Assembly: GCF_020080835.1 (NCBI RefSeq)
Contig: NC_058166.1
Coordinates: forward strand, 17,323,043-17,387,042
DNA from: Cotesia glomerata
Taxonomy: Eukaryota; Arthropoda; Insecta; Hymenoptera; Braconidae
Direction: 5' to 3'
DNA: 64,000 nucleotides
Notes under the pieces: generated by a model
Told to the model about the DNA's origin: nothing
Seen by the model: only the letters and a program-made list of their open reading frames with translations
Database searches by the model: none
Translations under genes and position numbers: made by a program
Shown here: positions 32,885 to 44,749 of the stretch, in pieces
Layout of the letters: each line of letters starts with the position of its first letter
Position numbering within the stretch: position 1 is the first letter of the stretch

Positions 32885-33570
32885 TGTTAACTAACATTCA
32901 CATCAACTATGCAACAAAAAATACACCTAAAAAATTTTTCTTCACTTAAATAAAAAAAGAAACATATACGACGTGCCTTAATTAAAGTGTCGCTGAACTA
33001 AAGCTGATATTTGACAATTAGATACATTTTGGAAGAAATAAAATATTTTAAATGTATGTTTGTAAAAAAAATCAATCGAGCATTATTGTAAAAAAGTTAA
33101 TACCACGGTAATTAATTTTTTTATCTTATATCTCTCTGAATTTTTAGTGAACACTGCTAAATTTCTGGACGTTATCTCTGCAATAACGGTAGATTAAAGT
33201 ATTCTAAGCGAAAACATGAAAAACGCTATGTTTGTTTGATGATATCACACTGCAGTAAGATAATTTATTAATAAATTCGGCACTATATTGAAAACAATAT
33301 TTGTTCCACCGAAAATTGCTAATTTACTTCTCACTGTACAATTTTTAAAATAATTTTAAACTAATTTATTGTAAATGAAAATAAATTATTAATATATTGA
33401 ACTTAAATTCAATTCTTCACAGCGTTAAGCGAGGAAAGTGTTACTCATTTTCTAAATCGTTATCTCCTTAGCAATAATCATTGATTGTTCATTGAATTAT
33501 CTCTAGGTATAAAATAGAACAATTTTGTGTTTGTACGATGATAACTCGCTTGTTTAGTGACATGGAACTG
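32885..33570 (-). promoter_or_regulatory. A4GALT upstream region
   Basis: Sequence 5' of the A4GALT-like start codon on the minus strand, mostly unique and AT-rich. No clear TATA or initiator combination could be chosen. Transcription probably starts within the first few hundred bases. Confidence 0.3.
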
Positions 33571-35999
33571 CACGGAAAATGTAAACTGTAATAAATAACA
33601 GTCGATTTATAATAAGTAATGATCAACTGCTAAAAATTACCATTTCAAACAGTAAAATCGTGATTTTACTATTCACGTTATAATATTTACCATTTAAACG
33701 TTACAATTTAATTTTTACATGGAAGAAAATACTATTTCAAACAGTAATATTCCCTATGGAAATTTCTAAAATGTTTAAGTATAATAATTAAGAATTCAGA
33801 CTTTGATATTTATCATTTCGTACCTAAAAAATGATCTTATGATATGTAAAAAGTATAAAATAAAGTTAGTAAATTTCTAATACAAGCAACGTCAATATTT
33901 ACAAAGTAAAATGGTAAATTTTAAACGCAACGCTAAAAATCAAACTGTAATTATTGACTTGCTTGGACTGGTAAAATGTATATTTTAAAAGTATAATTTT
34001 TACTGTTTCAAATGTTAAATTCTCCCGGAGTGAGACCCCCTTCTCTTTCCTCTGAGTTTCCCTTCTCCTCATAATATCGACTATATATATTGAAATGGCA
34101 ATTTTTACTGTTTGAAACTGTAATTTTTTAAGATAAAAGAGTCGTTATTTACTATAGTGACACACGGAAAAAGTAAACTGTAATAAATAACAGTCGATTT
34201 ATAATAAGTAATGATCAACTGCTAAAAATTACCATTTCAAACAGTAAAATCGTGATTTTACTATTCACTTTATATTATTTATCATTTAAACGTTACAATT
34301 TACTCTTTACATGGAAAAAAATACTATTTCAAACAGTAATATTCACTATGGAAATGTCTAAAATGTTTAAGTATAATAATTAAGAATTCAGACTTTGATA
34401 TTTATCATTTCGTACCTAAAAAATGATCTTATGATATGTAAAAAGTATAAAATAAAGTTAGTAAATTTCTAATACAAGCAACGTCAATATTTACAAAGTA
34501 AAATGGTAAATTTTAAACGCAACGCTAAAAATCAAACTGTAATTATTGACTTGCTTGGACTGGTAAAATGTATATTTTAAAAGTATAATTTTTACTGTTT
34601 CAAATGTTAAATTCTCCCTGAGTGAGACCCCCTTCTCTTTCCTCTGAGTTCCCCTTCTCCTCATAATATCGACTATATATATTGAAATGGCAATTTTTAC
34701 TGTTTGAAACTGTAATTTTTTAAGATAAAAGAGTCGTTATTTACTATAGTGACACACGGAAAAAGTAAACTGTAATAAATAACAGTCGATTTATAATAAG
34801 TAATGATCAACTGCTAAAAATTACCATTTCAAACAGTAAAATCGTGATTTTACTATTCACTTTATATTATTTATCATTTAAACGTTACAATTTACTCTTT
34901 ACATGGAAAAAAATACTATTTCAAACAGTAATATTTGCTATGTAAATGTCTAAAATGTTTAAGTATAATAATTAACAATTCAGACTTTGATATTTATCTA
35001 TTCGTACCTAAAAAATGATCGCAATGATATGTAAAAAGTATAAAATAAAGTTAGTAAATTTCTAATACAAGCAACGTCAATATTTACAAAGTAAAATGGT
35101 AAATTTTAAACGCAACGCTAAAAATCAAACTGTAATTATTGACTTGCTTGGACTGGTAAAATGTATATTTTAAAAGTATAATTTTTACTGTTTCAAATGT
35201 TAAATTCTCCCTGAGTGAGACCCCCTTCTCTTTCCTCTGAGTTCCCCTTCTCCTCATAATATCGACTATATATTGTAAGAACTAGACAAACAGATAACCG
35301 TACTCCAGCATCTTCATCTTCAGCTTCTTTTGCTCACTAATTTCACCAAATTACCAGATACCAAGTCCCTGTAAATATTGTATAATGAAAATATAAATAT
35401 TAACTACCCTAACACTATTTTTAAGCTATATTATGAATTATATATTGTTAAAAATGAATTTAAGAACTATTTGTTACAATTACATATAACTATTATATGC
35501 CTAATTAGGATTAATTATTGTTATCTTAATACTAAGACGTATATAATATTGTAACACCGAAAAACTTTAACTCTATTTTCATATAATTCTTTTTTTTTAA
35601 TATATATACCAAATGCTATTATATTTAACATTATTATTTTGGCTACATGCGCCCCTCACATTTACGTCAATGTAACTTTCTGTAACCTTACAATTGGCCC
35701 TACAGGGCTGTTAGGTTTATAAATAAAGAAATAATAATAAATAATAATAAAATAATATTGAAATGGCAATTTTTACTGTTTGAAACTGTAATTTTTTAAG
35801 ATGAAAGTGTCGTTATTTACTATAGTGACAGTTACTAATCACTTATTTTGGATATTAAATTATAAATTGTGGCTTTTATACTTTCTACATTAAGTTCTGT
35901 AATATTTATATTTTTGCCACCCTGATGTCCGCTTTACTGTTTGAAACTATAAAAATTAACCGGAATCCGATTGAATATTACAGTTTACTTTTTTCCGTG
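33571..35999. mobile_element. MITE family M, head-to-tail concatemer
   Basis: Family M left ends (CACGGAAAA, GTAAACTGTAATAAA) occur at 33571, 34163 and 34755, exactly 592 bases apart. The first two units stop inside the element after TTTACTATAGTGACA, and the third continues to a full right end (TTTACTTTTTTCCGTG, 35999). The third is interrupted by a retrotransposon 3' end at 35277-35755. Confidence 0.85.
35277..35755 (+). mobile_element. 5'-truncated non-LTR retrotransposon 3' end
   Basis: An insertion within family M ends CAGGGCTGTTAGGTTTATAA, then AATAAAG and an (AATAAT)n tail, typical of insect LINE 3' termini. ATATTG is present on both sides and fits a target duplication. No coding sequence is left. 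Confidence 0.65.
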
Positions 36000-36125
36000 A
36001 TGGTTCCATTTATATAAACCACGTTTTTGTGATTAGATTGATTAATTTATTGAGTTTGATTAATAAAATCTCTAATTTTTAGTTCTTAAATTCAGTATGA
36101 CACTGAAATTAGCAGACATTTTACT

Positions 36126-36384
36126 TTATTTAAAAAATTAACTCTAAAAAATTATTTTTAAACAATTGAACTTATCTTTTTTTATAATTTCTGCATGTGA
36201 ATTTTTTTTATAATTTTTTTATTGATACAATTTATTTGTCATAAAATTTTTTAAAATTATAGTCATAGTTCATTTTACTTTTGCATTGAAATTATTATGT
36301 TATGTATTCTTCCTATTATTTATTACTTACTGATTTTTTTTAAATTATATTGATTAATTTTTTAATTGTCAATTTCATATTATT
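36126..36384 (+). repeat. direct repeat, left copy
   Basis: 259 bases matching 42097-42385 in the same orientation, including GAATTTTTTTTATAATTTTT and GTTATGTATTCTTCCTATTA. The right copy has about 30 extra bases. The pair bounds 5.7 kb of elements. Confidence 0.75.
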
Positions 36385-36385
36385 A

Positions 36386-36719
36386 CCCTGGCGGATTCGT
36401 GGTCACGATAAAATGATCGTGAAACGACGGTGAATGTACCGTGAATTCACAGTGTCGACAATTGATCGTCGAATGACCGTCACTTGACTATCGAACGGCC
36501 GTCATTTGACAGTGAACGACGAGTATCATTGTGAAAGTTTTTCACTGTTACTTTATGATTTTTATTCTGTATAGTTATTATACTTCACTCTTTGAAAAAC
36601 CAAATTTTTACTTGACTTTTCCGATTTTTTATCTGAGTAAAAATCATAGATCATCGATCGATCGTCTGTCATTTAACAGTCATTCGAAAACATATAAATT
36701 GTCATAAAACCGTAACTCG
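36386..36719. mobile_element. end of an element rich in CGTGAAACGACGGTGA motifs
   Basis: It begins CCCTGGCGGATTCGTGGTCA and carries repeated ACCGTCA/CGTGAA-type phrases (GATCGTGAAACGACGG, GACCGTCACTTGAC, GGCCGTCATTTGACAG). A matching motif block (ACGGTGAAACGACCGTGAAA) is at 42072-42091 and may be its other end. Confidence 0.5.
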
Positions 36720-36985
36720 CACTGATAGAAAGATTTCTTAGCATTTAAGAAGATTTCTTTGTATTTAAGAAATCATTTCTTAAACATCATTTCTTAGCAT
36801 TTAAAAAATATTTCTTAGTATTTAAGAAATATTTCTTTGTATTTAAGAAATATTTCTTAGTAGTTATATTTCTTAATATTTAAGAAATATTTCTTTGTAT
36901 TTAAGAAATATTTTTTAAATACTAAGAAATGATTTCTTAAATACAAAGAAATCTTTTTAAATACTAAGAAATCCTTCTATCAGTG
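36720..36985. mobile_element. hairpin MITE family D, copy 2
   Basis: 266-base palindrome with ends CACTGATAGAAAGATTTCTT and AAATCCTTCTATCAGTG, filled with AAATACTAAGAAAT. The flanking dinucleotide is CG on both sides, unlike the TA of copies 1 and 4. Confidence 0.8.
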
Positions 36986-37126
36986 CGGTGGTGGATGCAC
37001 AGTAGTCTGTAAGTGAAACGAGCGTATAATGTCGGCAAGTCAGCAACAAGTGTTGTATTTTTTTCATAGTCTTAATTAAATGAAAAACCATAATAATTTT
37101 TGTTTATGAAAAATATAATAATATTG

Positions 37127-37347
37127 TTTTTTGCTCAACGGGCAGAAAGCGTCAACTTTCGGCCCTCTGCGCTAAACGAAAGTGCCGCTTTCTGCCTTCG
37201 TTGAGCAAAAAAATAGTATACACTCCACGGGAAGTAAATAAGAAAGCCTCAGATCACATGTTTGTCAACCTCGGCTTCACCTCGGCCGACAATTACATGT
37301 GATCTGAGACATTTCTTACTTTACTTCCCTAGGTGTGTAATATACTA
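37127..37347 (+). mobile_element. F element copy 3
   Basis: Same arrangement as 23213-23433: GGGCAGAAAGCGTCAACTTT, CTGCGCTAAACG, TAGTATACACTCCACGGG, then a palindrome around CTCAGATCACATGT and ending GTGTGTAATATACTA. Confidence 0.7.
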
Positions 37348-37560
37348 ATTTCTTACTACGCCGGTCGAAAGTACGGGGTTCCCGCTGCGATTTCACGGCA
37401 GAAAGACCCTTTTTTATGCCGTGGTCGAGTCGCGCATGCGCTCTACGACGGGGAGCCGAAATAATGCATTCATGCACTGACAACGAGACTCGAGGCGGCA
37501 GAAAGCCCGAAAGTCGGTAGTCGCGCTCACTCTAGAACTTATGTTTATAAGCCTAACCTT
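37348..37560. other. GC-rich island, origin unclear
   Basis: About 200 bases markedly richer in GC and CpG than the surroundings (GCGCATGCGCTCTACGACGG). There is no ORF with splice or start context. Directly next to an F element, it may be part of a longer version of that family. Confidence 0.35.
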
Positions 37561-37591
37561 ACTTGTGATTGTTATGAATGTATCTGTCTTG

Positions 37592-37797
37592 TATGAAAAT
37601 TAAGTTAACCGACACTCAACAATTTTTGATTTTTTTATTAATTAAAAACTAGAACTAAAAAACTATTTTTAAAAAATTCCACGTATAATTTTTGAAATTT
37701 TCTACATGTGAAAATTTTTGTTTTAATTTTTTAAAAATTATTTATCAATAAAATAAATTATAAAAAGTTTCAAATGTCGGCTAATTTAATTTTCATC
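37592..37797. mobile_element. MITE of the TTAGCCGACATT family
   Basis: Ends ATGAAAATTAAGTTAACCGA and GTCGGCTAATTTAATTTTCA form an imperfect inverted repeat around an AT-rich core of the kind found throughout the window. Confidence 0.75.
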
Positions 37798-38169
37798 TAT
37801 CTTGTTGTGTCAATGGTTTTAGGTTGAATCTAAGTTAATTATAGAAAATAAATATTTATTTTAATGAAATGAGACTTATTTAATATTTAAATTACCAAAA
37901 GAAACGAGAAATATTTTTTATCCTGATAGATATTCTCAAATAAATAAATTCATTATTGAACAAATAATTATTTGAAAAAATACACAAACAGATTTTTTTC
38001 TATGCATTTTACGATTATTATATCATTTTTCTGTTTTTTTTTTTTATTCTTAAAATCAGAGTTAATTTATAATATATTTATAACTTTAAATTTATTTAAT
38101 TAAATTAAGATCTTTTCTCAAAAGAAAGTAGTAATATGATAGATTATTATTAGTATCTTTATTGACAGG

Positions 38170-38425
38170 TGTATTTGATGCATGCCCCCCCCCCCCCCAA
38201 CAGCAGCACTCGCTTCGCTCGTGCCGCAAATGTCGGGGGCAGGCATCAATTTTTTTCAACGCAATTTTTTGCGTACTTTCGACCGGATAGTAAGAAAACT
38301 AGTATACACTAGCCCTGAACTGCGCGGCATGATGCCCTCGGCTTCGCCTCGGGCATCATGGTGCGCAGTGCGGAAATCTCAACTTTCTGCCCTTGTAGTC
38401 TAATATACTATTTTTTTTTTTTTTT
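38170..38425. repeat. C-run and GC-rich foldback fragment
   Basis: A 14-C run (38187-38200) is followed by CACTCGCTTCGCTCGTGCCG, a palindrome GATGCCCTCGGCTTCGCC / CGAGGCATCATG-type hairpin and a 23-T run. The GGCTTCGCCTCGG core and the TAATATACTA end resemble the F elements. The short ORF across it is not credible. Confidence 0.5.
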
Positions 38426-38891
38426 TTTTTTTTAATCGGAAGATATTTTATTCAACAATTAATTAATTAATAAATTATAATTTATTTTCAACTTAACTTT
38501 AAATATTTTCTGCACGTCTAATATTTTCACCGTAATTCCAAAATTCGAATCTATTATTAAAGATTTGAGTTTTTTTTTTTTTTTTAGAGACGAAAACTTT
38601 AATTTCAAAATTACGGAAAAATTGTTTGTTATCAAGAAAAATTATTATGAGATATTTTTTTTAACAATTTCTTTTTCAGATCTTTTTTTATACAGTTAAT
38701 AATTTCACCGTAATTTCGAAATCAAGATTTTCGTAATCATCAAAAATTTGAATCATTTATTACGATTATTATTTTGAAGTCATGGAAAAAATATAAATTT
38801 ATTTAAGCTATTTTTATCTGTACAATGAAAAAAATGACTTGGTTTTGACACTTTATGAGGTGACTGATTTAACCGTACCAAACAGTTTCTC

Positions 38892-38962
38892 AGATAGCCG
38901 AGCCGGTAAAGTCTCGGACGCGCAACTAGACGAGCCGGGTTCAAGCCCCGGTCTTAGACCGT
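38892..38962 (+). mobile_element. tRNA-like SINE head
   Basis: A box TAGCCGAGCCGGTAAAGTC and B box GGGTTCAAGCCC on the plus strand, with ACTAGACGAG between. The arms do not close into a functional tRNA, so a SINE or tRNA pseudogene is more likely. Confidence 0.55.
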
Positions 38963-39111
38963 CCGAATTATTTGTTTTTATTTTATTGTCCGTGACAGTA
39001 GCGTAAAATTATCGTATTTCGACAGTATATTGAGCGTGCAGTGTCGGTCATAACGTCGTAGATTCACTTGCGTATGCACCGTATATATTCGATAAATTTA
39101 TAGTAGACATC

Positions 39112-39456
39112 CCCTGATAGCCACGCTTTGATTGAAAGTAGTTGGATTTCATCAGTTACAGTTAACTTGACATCAAGTTTGCCGTAAATTTTTACAGTAC
39201 AACAGTTGTAAATAAATTGAGTAAAATCTACAGCCCCAATTTGGATACAAGTTAACACCGAACTTTTAGTTAAATTGTACTACAATTTTACTACAACTTG
39301 AATAAAATATTTTTACTGCAAGTCTTGACGTCAAATTGCAGTGTAACTTGTAGACAACTTATGTAAAAACGTTTGGTTTGCAATTTTTTTCATCAAGTTG
39401 GGTACAAATTTCGGCAGTAGATTGAATAAAAGTTTGAGTTAAGATGGCTATCAGGG
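39112..39456. mobile_element. element with CCCTGATAGCCA ends and TACAACTTG motifs
   Basis: Inverted ends CCCTGATAGCCACG and TGGCTATCAGGG bound 345 bases. ACAACTTG, CAAGTT and TTTACTGCA-like phrases recur in both directions inside. The ends resemble those of the ACGGTA element (CCCTGATGGATCC at 51643-51655). Confidence 0.65.
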
Positions 39457-39743
39457 TCGTTCACAACGGTATCCGATGCTGACTGACAAACCGGGGTTGC
39501 AGTCAACTAGTCAGACTAACAACATTCCGAATTAATAAATTTCTAAAACTTAGAAAGTAAATATTAAATGTAATTTAAAATAATTAATTTTACAAATTTT
39601 AAAATTCCGAAAAATATAATCTTAAGAGCGGTTTATAGTTGATTTTCAAACGTGTTTTTCTCATGTATGTGATAAAATTTCGAAAAAAAACGCTTCGCTC
39701 TTCGATAGATAATTAAATTATCTATCAAAGAGCGAAGCGCTTT

Positions 39744-40510
39744 CCCGAGTCGAAATTTAAATCGTAGATTCAACGTATTGAACGTTCAAATTGTAGGTTG
39801 AGCGTATTAGACGTTGAAAACGTAAGATCAACGTATTGAACGTTGAAATCGTCATTTGAACGTAACGGACGTTAAAAACGTATATTGAACGTACCCAACG
39901 TATTATAAATGTGAAGAGAACCAATAATGGGTGAAAATAGTAATATTAATACTACCTCAAATAACTACATATTTTTAATTTTCTTAGCGGGAAGTTGAAA
40001 ATTTTATTTTTTTTTTTTTGTAAAAATCCAGTGGTACAAAATTTTATAAAATTGGATAAAAAGTTATCATTTTATATACAGATTTATGAGGCCATTTTTG
40101 GTATAAAATCGTATGAATGATATTTTATAAAATTTTACATAATTTTGGAAACCATTCCGAGGGTAAAAAATTTCGATAAAGCATTTCCGTCAAAAAAAAA
40201 TGGTAAATTTAAGCTAAGAAATGTAAAATCTCCCTAACAAAACTAAAAAAAAATTTTTTTTTGTTTATTTACGTTTCAAACATGTGTAGTTATTTGAGTA
40301 GTTTTAATATTACTTATTTTCACTCATTATTGATTCTCTTCACATTTATAATACATTGGATACGTTCAACATACGTTTTTAGCGTCCATTACGTTCAAAT
40401 GACGATTTCAACGTTCAATACGTTGATCCTACGTTTTCAACATCTAATACGCTCAACCTACGATTTGAACGTTCAATACGTTGAATCTACGATTTAAATT
40501 TCGACTCGGG
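39744..40510. mobile_element. inverted-repeat element with AACGTATTGAACGTT motif arrays
   Basis: Arms at 39744-39974 and about 40265-40510 run inward from CCCGAGTCGAAATTTAAATC and its complement. Each arm contains about ten ACGTATTGAACGTT-like motifs spaced about 20 bases apart. The loop holds a solo AACTTCCCGCTAA-type end at 39984. Confidence 0.8.
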
Positions 40511-41038
40511 TTTTTGGAAAATTTTCATTTATTTATGCATAAAAAGCGTTTTAAGATTCCATTTGTTGTACAAGTATGACAGAGATACTTTCGTTTGTCC
40601 AATAGAGGGCGAGAGAGAGAAAAAATGTAAACCCTTCTTAAACAAAGAAAAAACTAAAGCTATATTAATAGAATCTTTCAAAGTCACTAAGTCTCAATAA
40701 ATTAAAAAACATAACAACGAAAATTTATACGCCAAAATGAATGAACAGACGAACACTCATTTAGCCGAAAAATGTCAATAATTTTATATTTAGATTAGAA
40801 AGTTTTTTAAATTAATTATTTTAATTCATTTTAAATTAATTAATTTTTGAAAATTAATTTTAAATTAATTAATTTTTGAAAATTAATTTTAAATTAATTA
40901 TTTTAATTCATTTTATTTTAATTTACAAGCATGTATGGAAAAGACTCAAATTTCATGATTGTAAAGGTGGACCATCTAAGAAAAATTTCCAATTTTTTGG
41001 ATGAGTAATTTTCGGCCGAATCATTATTTGGATAGATG
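40511..41038. other. intergenic DNA, no gene
   Basis: Contains three short tandem copies of TTTTAAATTAATTAATTTTT at about 40810-40925 and otherwise unique sequence. Confidence 0.4.
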
Positions 41039-41798
41039 CACGGAAAAAAGTAAACTGTAATAAATAACAGTCGATTTATAATAAGTAATGATTAACTGCT
41101 AAAAATTACCATTTCAAACAGTAAAATCGTAATTTTACTATTCACTTTATAATATTTACCATTTAAACGTTACAATTTACTCTTTACATGGAAAAAAATA
41201 CTATTTCAAACAGTAATATTTGCTATGTAAATGTCTAAAATGTTTAAGTATAATAATTAACAATTCAGACTTTGATATTTATCATTTCGTACCTAAAAAA
41301 TGATCTTATGATATGTAAAAAGTATAAAATAAAGTTAGTAAATTTCTAATACAAGCAACGTCAATATTTACAAAGTAAAATGGTAAATTTTAAACGCAAC
41401 GCTAAAAATCAAACTGTAATTATTGACTTGCTTGGACTGGTAAAATGTATATTTTAAAAGTATAATTTTTACTGTTTCAAATGTTAAATTCTCCCTGAGT
41501 GAGACCCCCTTCTCTTTCATCTGAGTTCCCCTTCTCCTCATAATATCGACTATATATTGAAATGGCAATTTTTACTGTTTGAAACTGTAATTTTTTAAGA
41601 TGAAAGAGTCGTTATTTACTATAGTGACAGCTACTAATCACTTATTTTGGATATTAAATTATAAATTGTGGCTTTTATACTTTCTACATTAAGTTCTGTA
41701 ATATTTATATTTTTGCCACCCCGATGTCCGCTTTACTGTTTGAAACCATAAAAATTAACCGGAATCCGAGTGAATTTTACAGTTTACTTTTTTCCGTG
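41039..41798. mobile_element. MITE family M, copy 3
   Basis: 760 bases, full-length, with ends CACGGAAAAAAGTAAACTGT and its complement. The flanking dinucleotide is TG on both sides rather than TA. Confidence 0.85.
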
Positions 41799-42096
41799 TG
41801 AGTATTCGGATGAATATACTTCGGAACAACCCTTTTTCGAAATCAAATTAATTTTGAGGAATATAAGATTTATATTTATTTTTATTCGATAACCCGGTGT
41901 TTTATAATTTACAAAATTGTTTTTCGGCTGGTATTCTATTTAAGCTAATGTATTTTATAAACTTTGAATGTAGCGGAATTTTAAATTTTCTAGAGTTTTA
42001 ATAATTCGGAATGTTGTCGATCTGACTAGTTGACCGCAATCCACAAACCGCTTGTTAAGAACGAACTTTATACGGTGAAACGACCGTGAAACAACG

Positions 42097-42385
42097 TTAT
42101 TTAAAAAATTAAATCTAAAAAATTATTTTTAAACAATTGAACTTGTCTTTTTTATAATTTCTGCATGTGAATTTTTTTCATAATTTTTTTATTGATACAA
42201 TTTATTTGTCATAATATTTTTAAAAATTATTCTTATTGATTATCAATTGTCTCTTAACTTTAGTCATAGTTCAGTTTACTTTTGCATTTAAATTATTATG
42301 TTATGTATTCTTCCTATTATTCATTACTTACTGATTTTTTTTAAATTATATTGATTAATTTTTTAATTGTCAATTTCATATCATT
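42097..42385 (+). repeat. direct repeat, right copy
   Basis: Same-orientation match to 36126-36384 with a few percent divergence and about 30 extra bases near 42219-42250. Confidence 0.75.
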
Positions 42386-43175
42386 AATTATAGCTAAATT
42401 TTTATTAAAAATTTGTCCAATAATTTATTTTGTTTTTAGTTTCGTGCAAAAAAATAAACTTTAAAAAAAATTCAATAAATAAAATAAAAATTATATTAAA
42501 TTAAAGTTAGCTGTCTCTTGACCAATCTTTTATTTTATTTAAATAAAAAATTTGTTCCAAAAAATTATTTTTAAAAAATTGCATTTTAATTTTTTTAAAT
42601 CTCTCCATATTAATTTTTTAAATACTTTTTTTCTTCTCGTAATTTATTTGTTACAAAAATTTTTAAAATGATCAAATATCTGCTCAATTAATTTTAATAA
42701 AAATTTTTAAATAATTAATGCTCAACTTGAAAATTTTAAAATCCCAAAAATTAATTTTTTTCTCAATTTTACAACATTGAGAAAAGTTTTGACATTTCCA
42801 TAAAAAATGTCAAAAAATATGAAAATTAAAAAAATAAATATTGAAAAAATCATTAATGCCCAATAAATAAAAATACTCCATATTTTATTGTAAATAATGA
42901 TTGAATTGTCCTTGACAATTAATAACAAACCAATTAACTAGTTATTCCGCAAAAATTAGTAATTTAATGAATCATTTTCTTTATCTGTCTCCAGGTATTA
43001 TGTTTCTTTATTACACGCTTTATATTAGCTTCACTTGTATGTCAGTATGTCAGTATGTCAGTATGTAACTCTCCGTGGGTAATTTGCGCGCCTGAATATT
43101 TTTGATAATCAACAAATAATAGTTTAAAAAAAAACTAAAAAATCACGCTTTTATAAATAAACCAAACTAAAAAGT
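42386..43175. other. AT-rich intergenic DNA
   Basis: Decayed TTAGCCGACATT-family sequence up to about 42,720, then unique AT-rich DNA and three tandem GTATGTCAGTATGTCA units at 43037-43067. No gene seen. Confidence 0.4.
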
Positions 43176-43176
43176 A

Positions 43177-44712
43177 AAAAATAAATAATAGTTTAAAAAA
43201 ACTAAAAACACGCTTTACATAGAAAACCAAACTAAAAAATAGAAAATAAATTTTAATAAATTTAAATTAAGAATACACGGTGAGAAATTTCTGTAGAAAT
43301 TTACTATGCATACATAATAAGACTGAACCTTAATGACTCAATTCAAAATATTACCATAAAAATTTAAGAATATCATATTGTACCAATCAATATTTACTAG
43401 GGACCATAGTAAATTTCACCATGCAACTGTTACATAAACATATATAAAAAATTTTCGTAAACTGACAGAACAAAAACTGTTAGTGTGCTTAAAACTTTTC
43501 ATTATAGTTCCATAGTAAAATTTCTGTTGCTCAGTCGACAATAAAAATTTATAAAAAAGTTTCACATTTAGTCACGTGTACTCGGTTTAAATTTAAAATT
43601 GTGACTATGAAATTTTCAAATGTCCCATAGTAAACGTATGCGCGTCAGTCGCGACGCGCGCTCTTTCATTTTTCGTGCTGCTTTGTTTTGTCAACATAAG
43701 TCTACAGACGCTGTCAGTAGTGGTTGACGGTGTTATGAAAATTGCAATAAACATTAAGTTTTAAATAAATATTAGTTTATAAATTCATCAACACATGAAT
43801 AGTTAATGAAAATTTGTAAGATTCATAAATAATAAAATATTTAATAATTTACCGTGAAAAATTAAAATGAAAACAAACATTTGATGGTTAACCTGCAACC
43901 GACACTTCTAATAATAATAAAAAATAATTTAAAAGTTATATATTGTGTTTATAATTATTCATAATAAAATTAACTGCCAAAATAAATCCTACGTTCATTG
44001 TTAAAAATGAAAAAAAAATAAAAAAAAACTATATTTTAAAAAAATATTTTTAAAAATTATTGCAAACAAAAAAAATCTTGTTTGGTTTGATATTTTTTTT
44101 GATTGCTAAAAACATTTTTTACTCTAAAATTTTTTATTTTTTACAAATGTTTTCTTATTTTTTTTGCTATAGTACATTCGGAAATTTAAATTATTGCATA
44201 TTTCATTTTACTATGGTACATTTTAATTTCTACCATTTACTATGTCTGATTTCATTTGTTTCGGAAATTACTATGGGCCATTGTAAAATTTTATTCTGAG
44301 TCAATAAGGTTCACTAGTAATATGCACCATTGTAATATCTAAAATCCATGCAGAATAAAAAATAATGGAAATTTCTCACCGTGTAGTGTTAAAAATTTCA
44401 ATAAATATAAATTAATAATAGTGTAAATAAGAAAAATGTATTTTATTTTTAAAAAAAAGCGTGAGGTGCATGGTGTCAATAGTTATAAATATTTTATTGA
44501 CAGATATGAGTAGAGTGATTATCATTTTGATAATATCTTAAAAAGCACCCCACGCTTTTTTTAAAATAAAATACATTTTTTTTATTTACACTATTATTAA
44601 TTTATATTTATTGAAATTTTTAACACTATTCTTAATTTAAATTTATTTTCTATTTTTTAGTTTGGTTTTCTATAAAAAGCGTGTTTTTAGTTTTTTTTAA
44701 CTATTATTTATT
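43177..44712. mobile_element. palindromic element interrupted by a MITE
   Basis: The right arm (44546-44712) is an uninterrupted mirror of the left arm, which is split by the MITE at 43276-44383 (left pieces 43177-43275 and 44386-44470). Arms are about 175 bases, with phrases CACGCTTT, AACCAAACTAAAAAATAG and AAATTAAGAATAGTGTT. Confidence 0.75.
43276..44383. mobile_element. MITE with CACGGTGAGAAATTTC ends and CATAGTAAA motifs
   Basis: 1,108 bases flanked by TA. Inverted ends CACGGTGAGAAATTTCTGTA and GGAAATTTCTCACCGTG. CCATAGTAAA, TTACTATGG and variants recur on both strands throughout. The 79-codon ORF inside is Phe/Ile-rich low complexity and not credible. Confidence 0.85.
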
Positions 44713-44749
44713 ATAATATTCATATTATATCAATATAATTCTATATATT

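Noticed and set aside
38182..38403. 73-codon ORF starting with a Pro run
   Set aside because: The Pro run is the 14-C tract, and the rest crosses an F-like foldback. Not a gene.
38892..38962. Possible tRNA gene
   Set aside because: A and B boxes are good but the acceptor and anticodon stems do not close. Called a SINE head instead.
41368..41568. 66-codon minus ORF in MITE family M
   Set aside because: The same frame is broken in other copies of the family. Chance ORF in a repeat.
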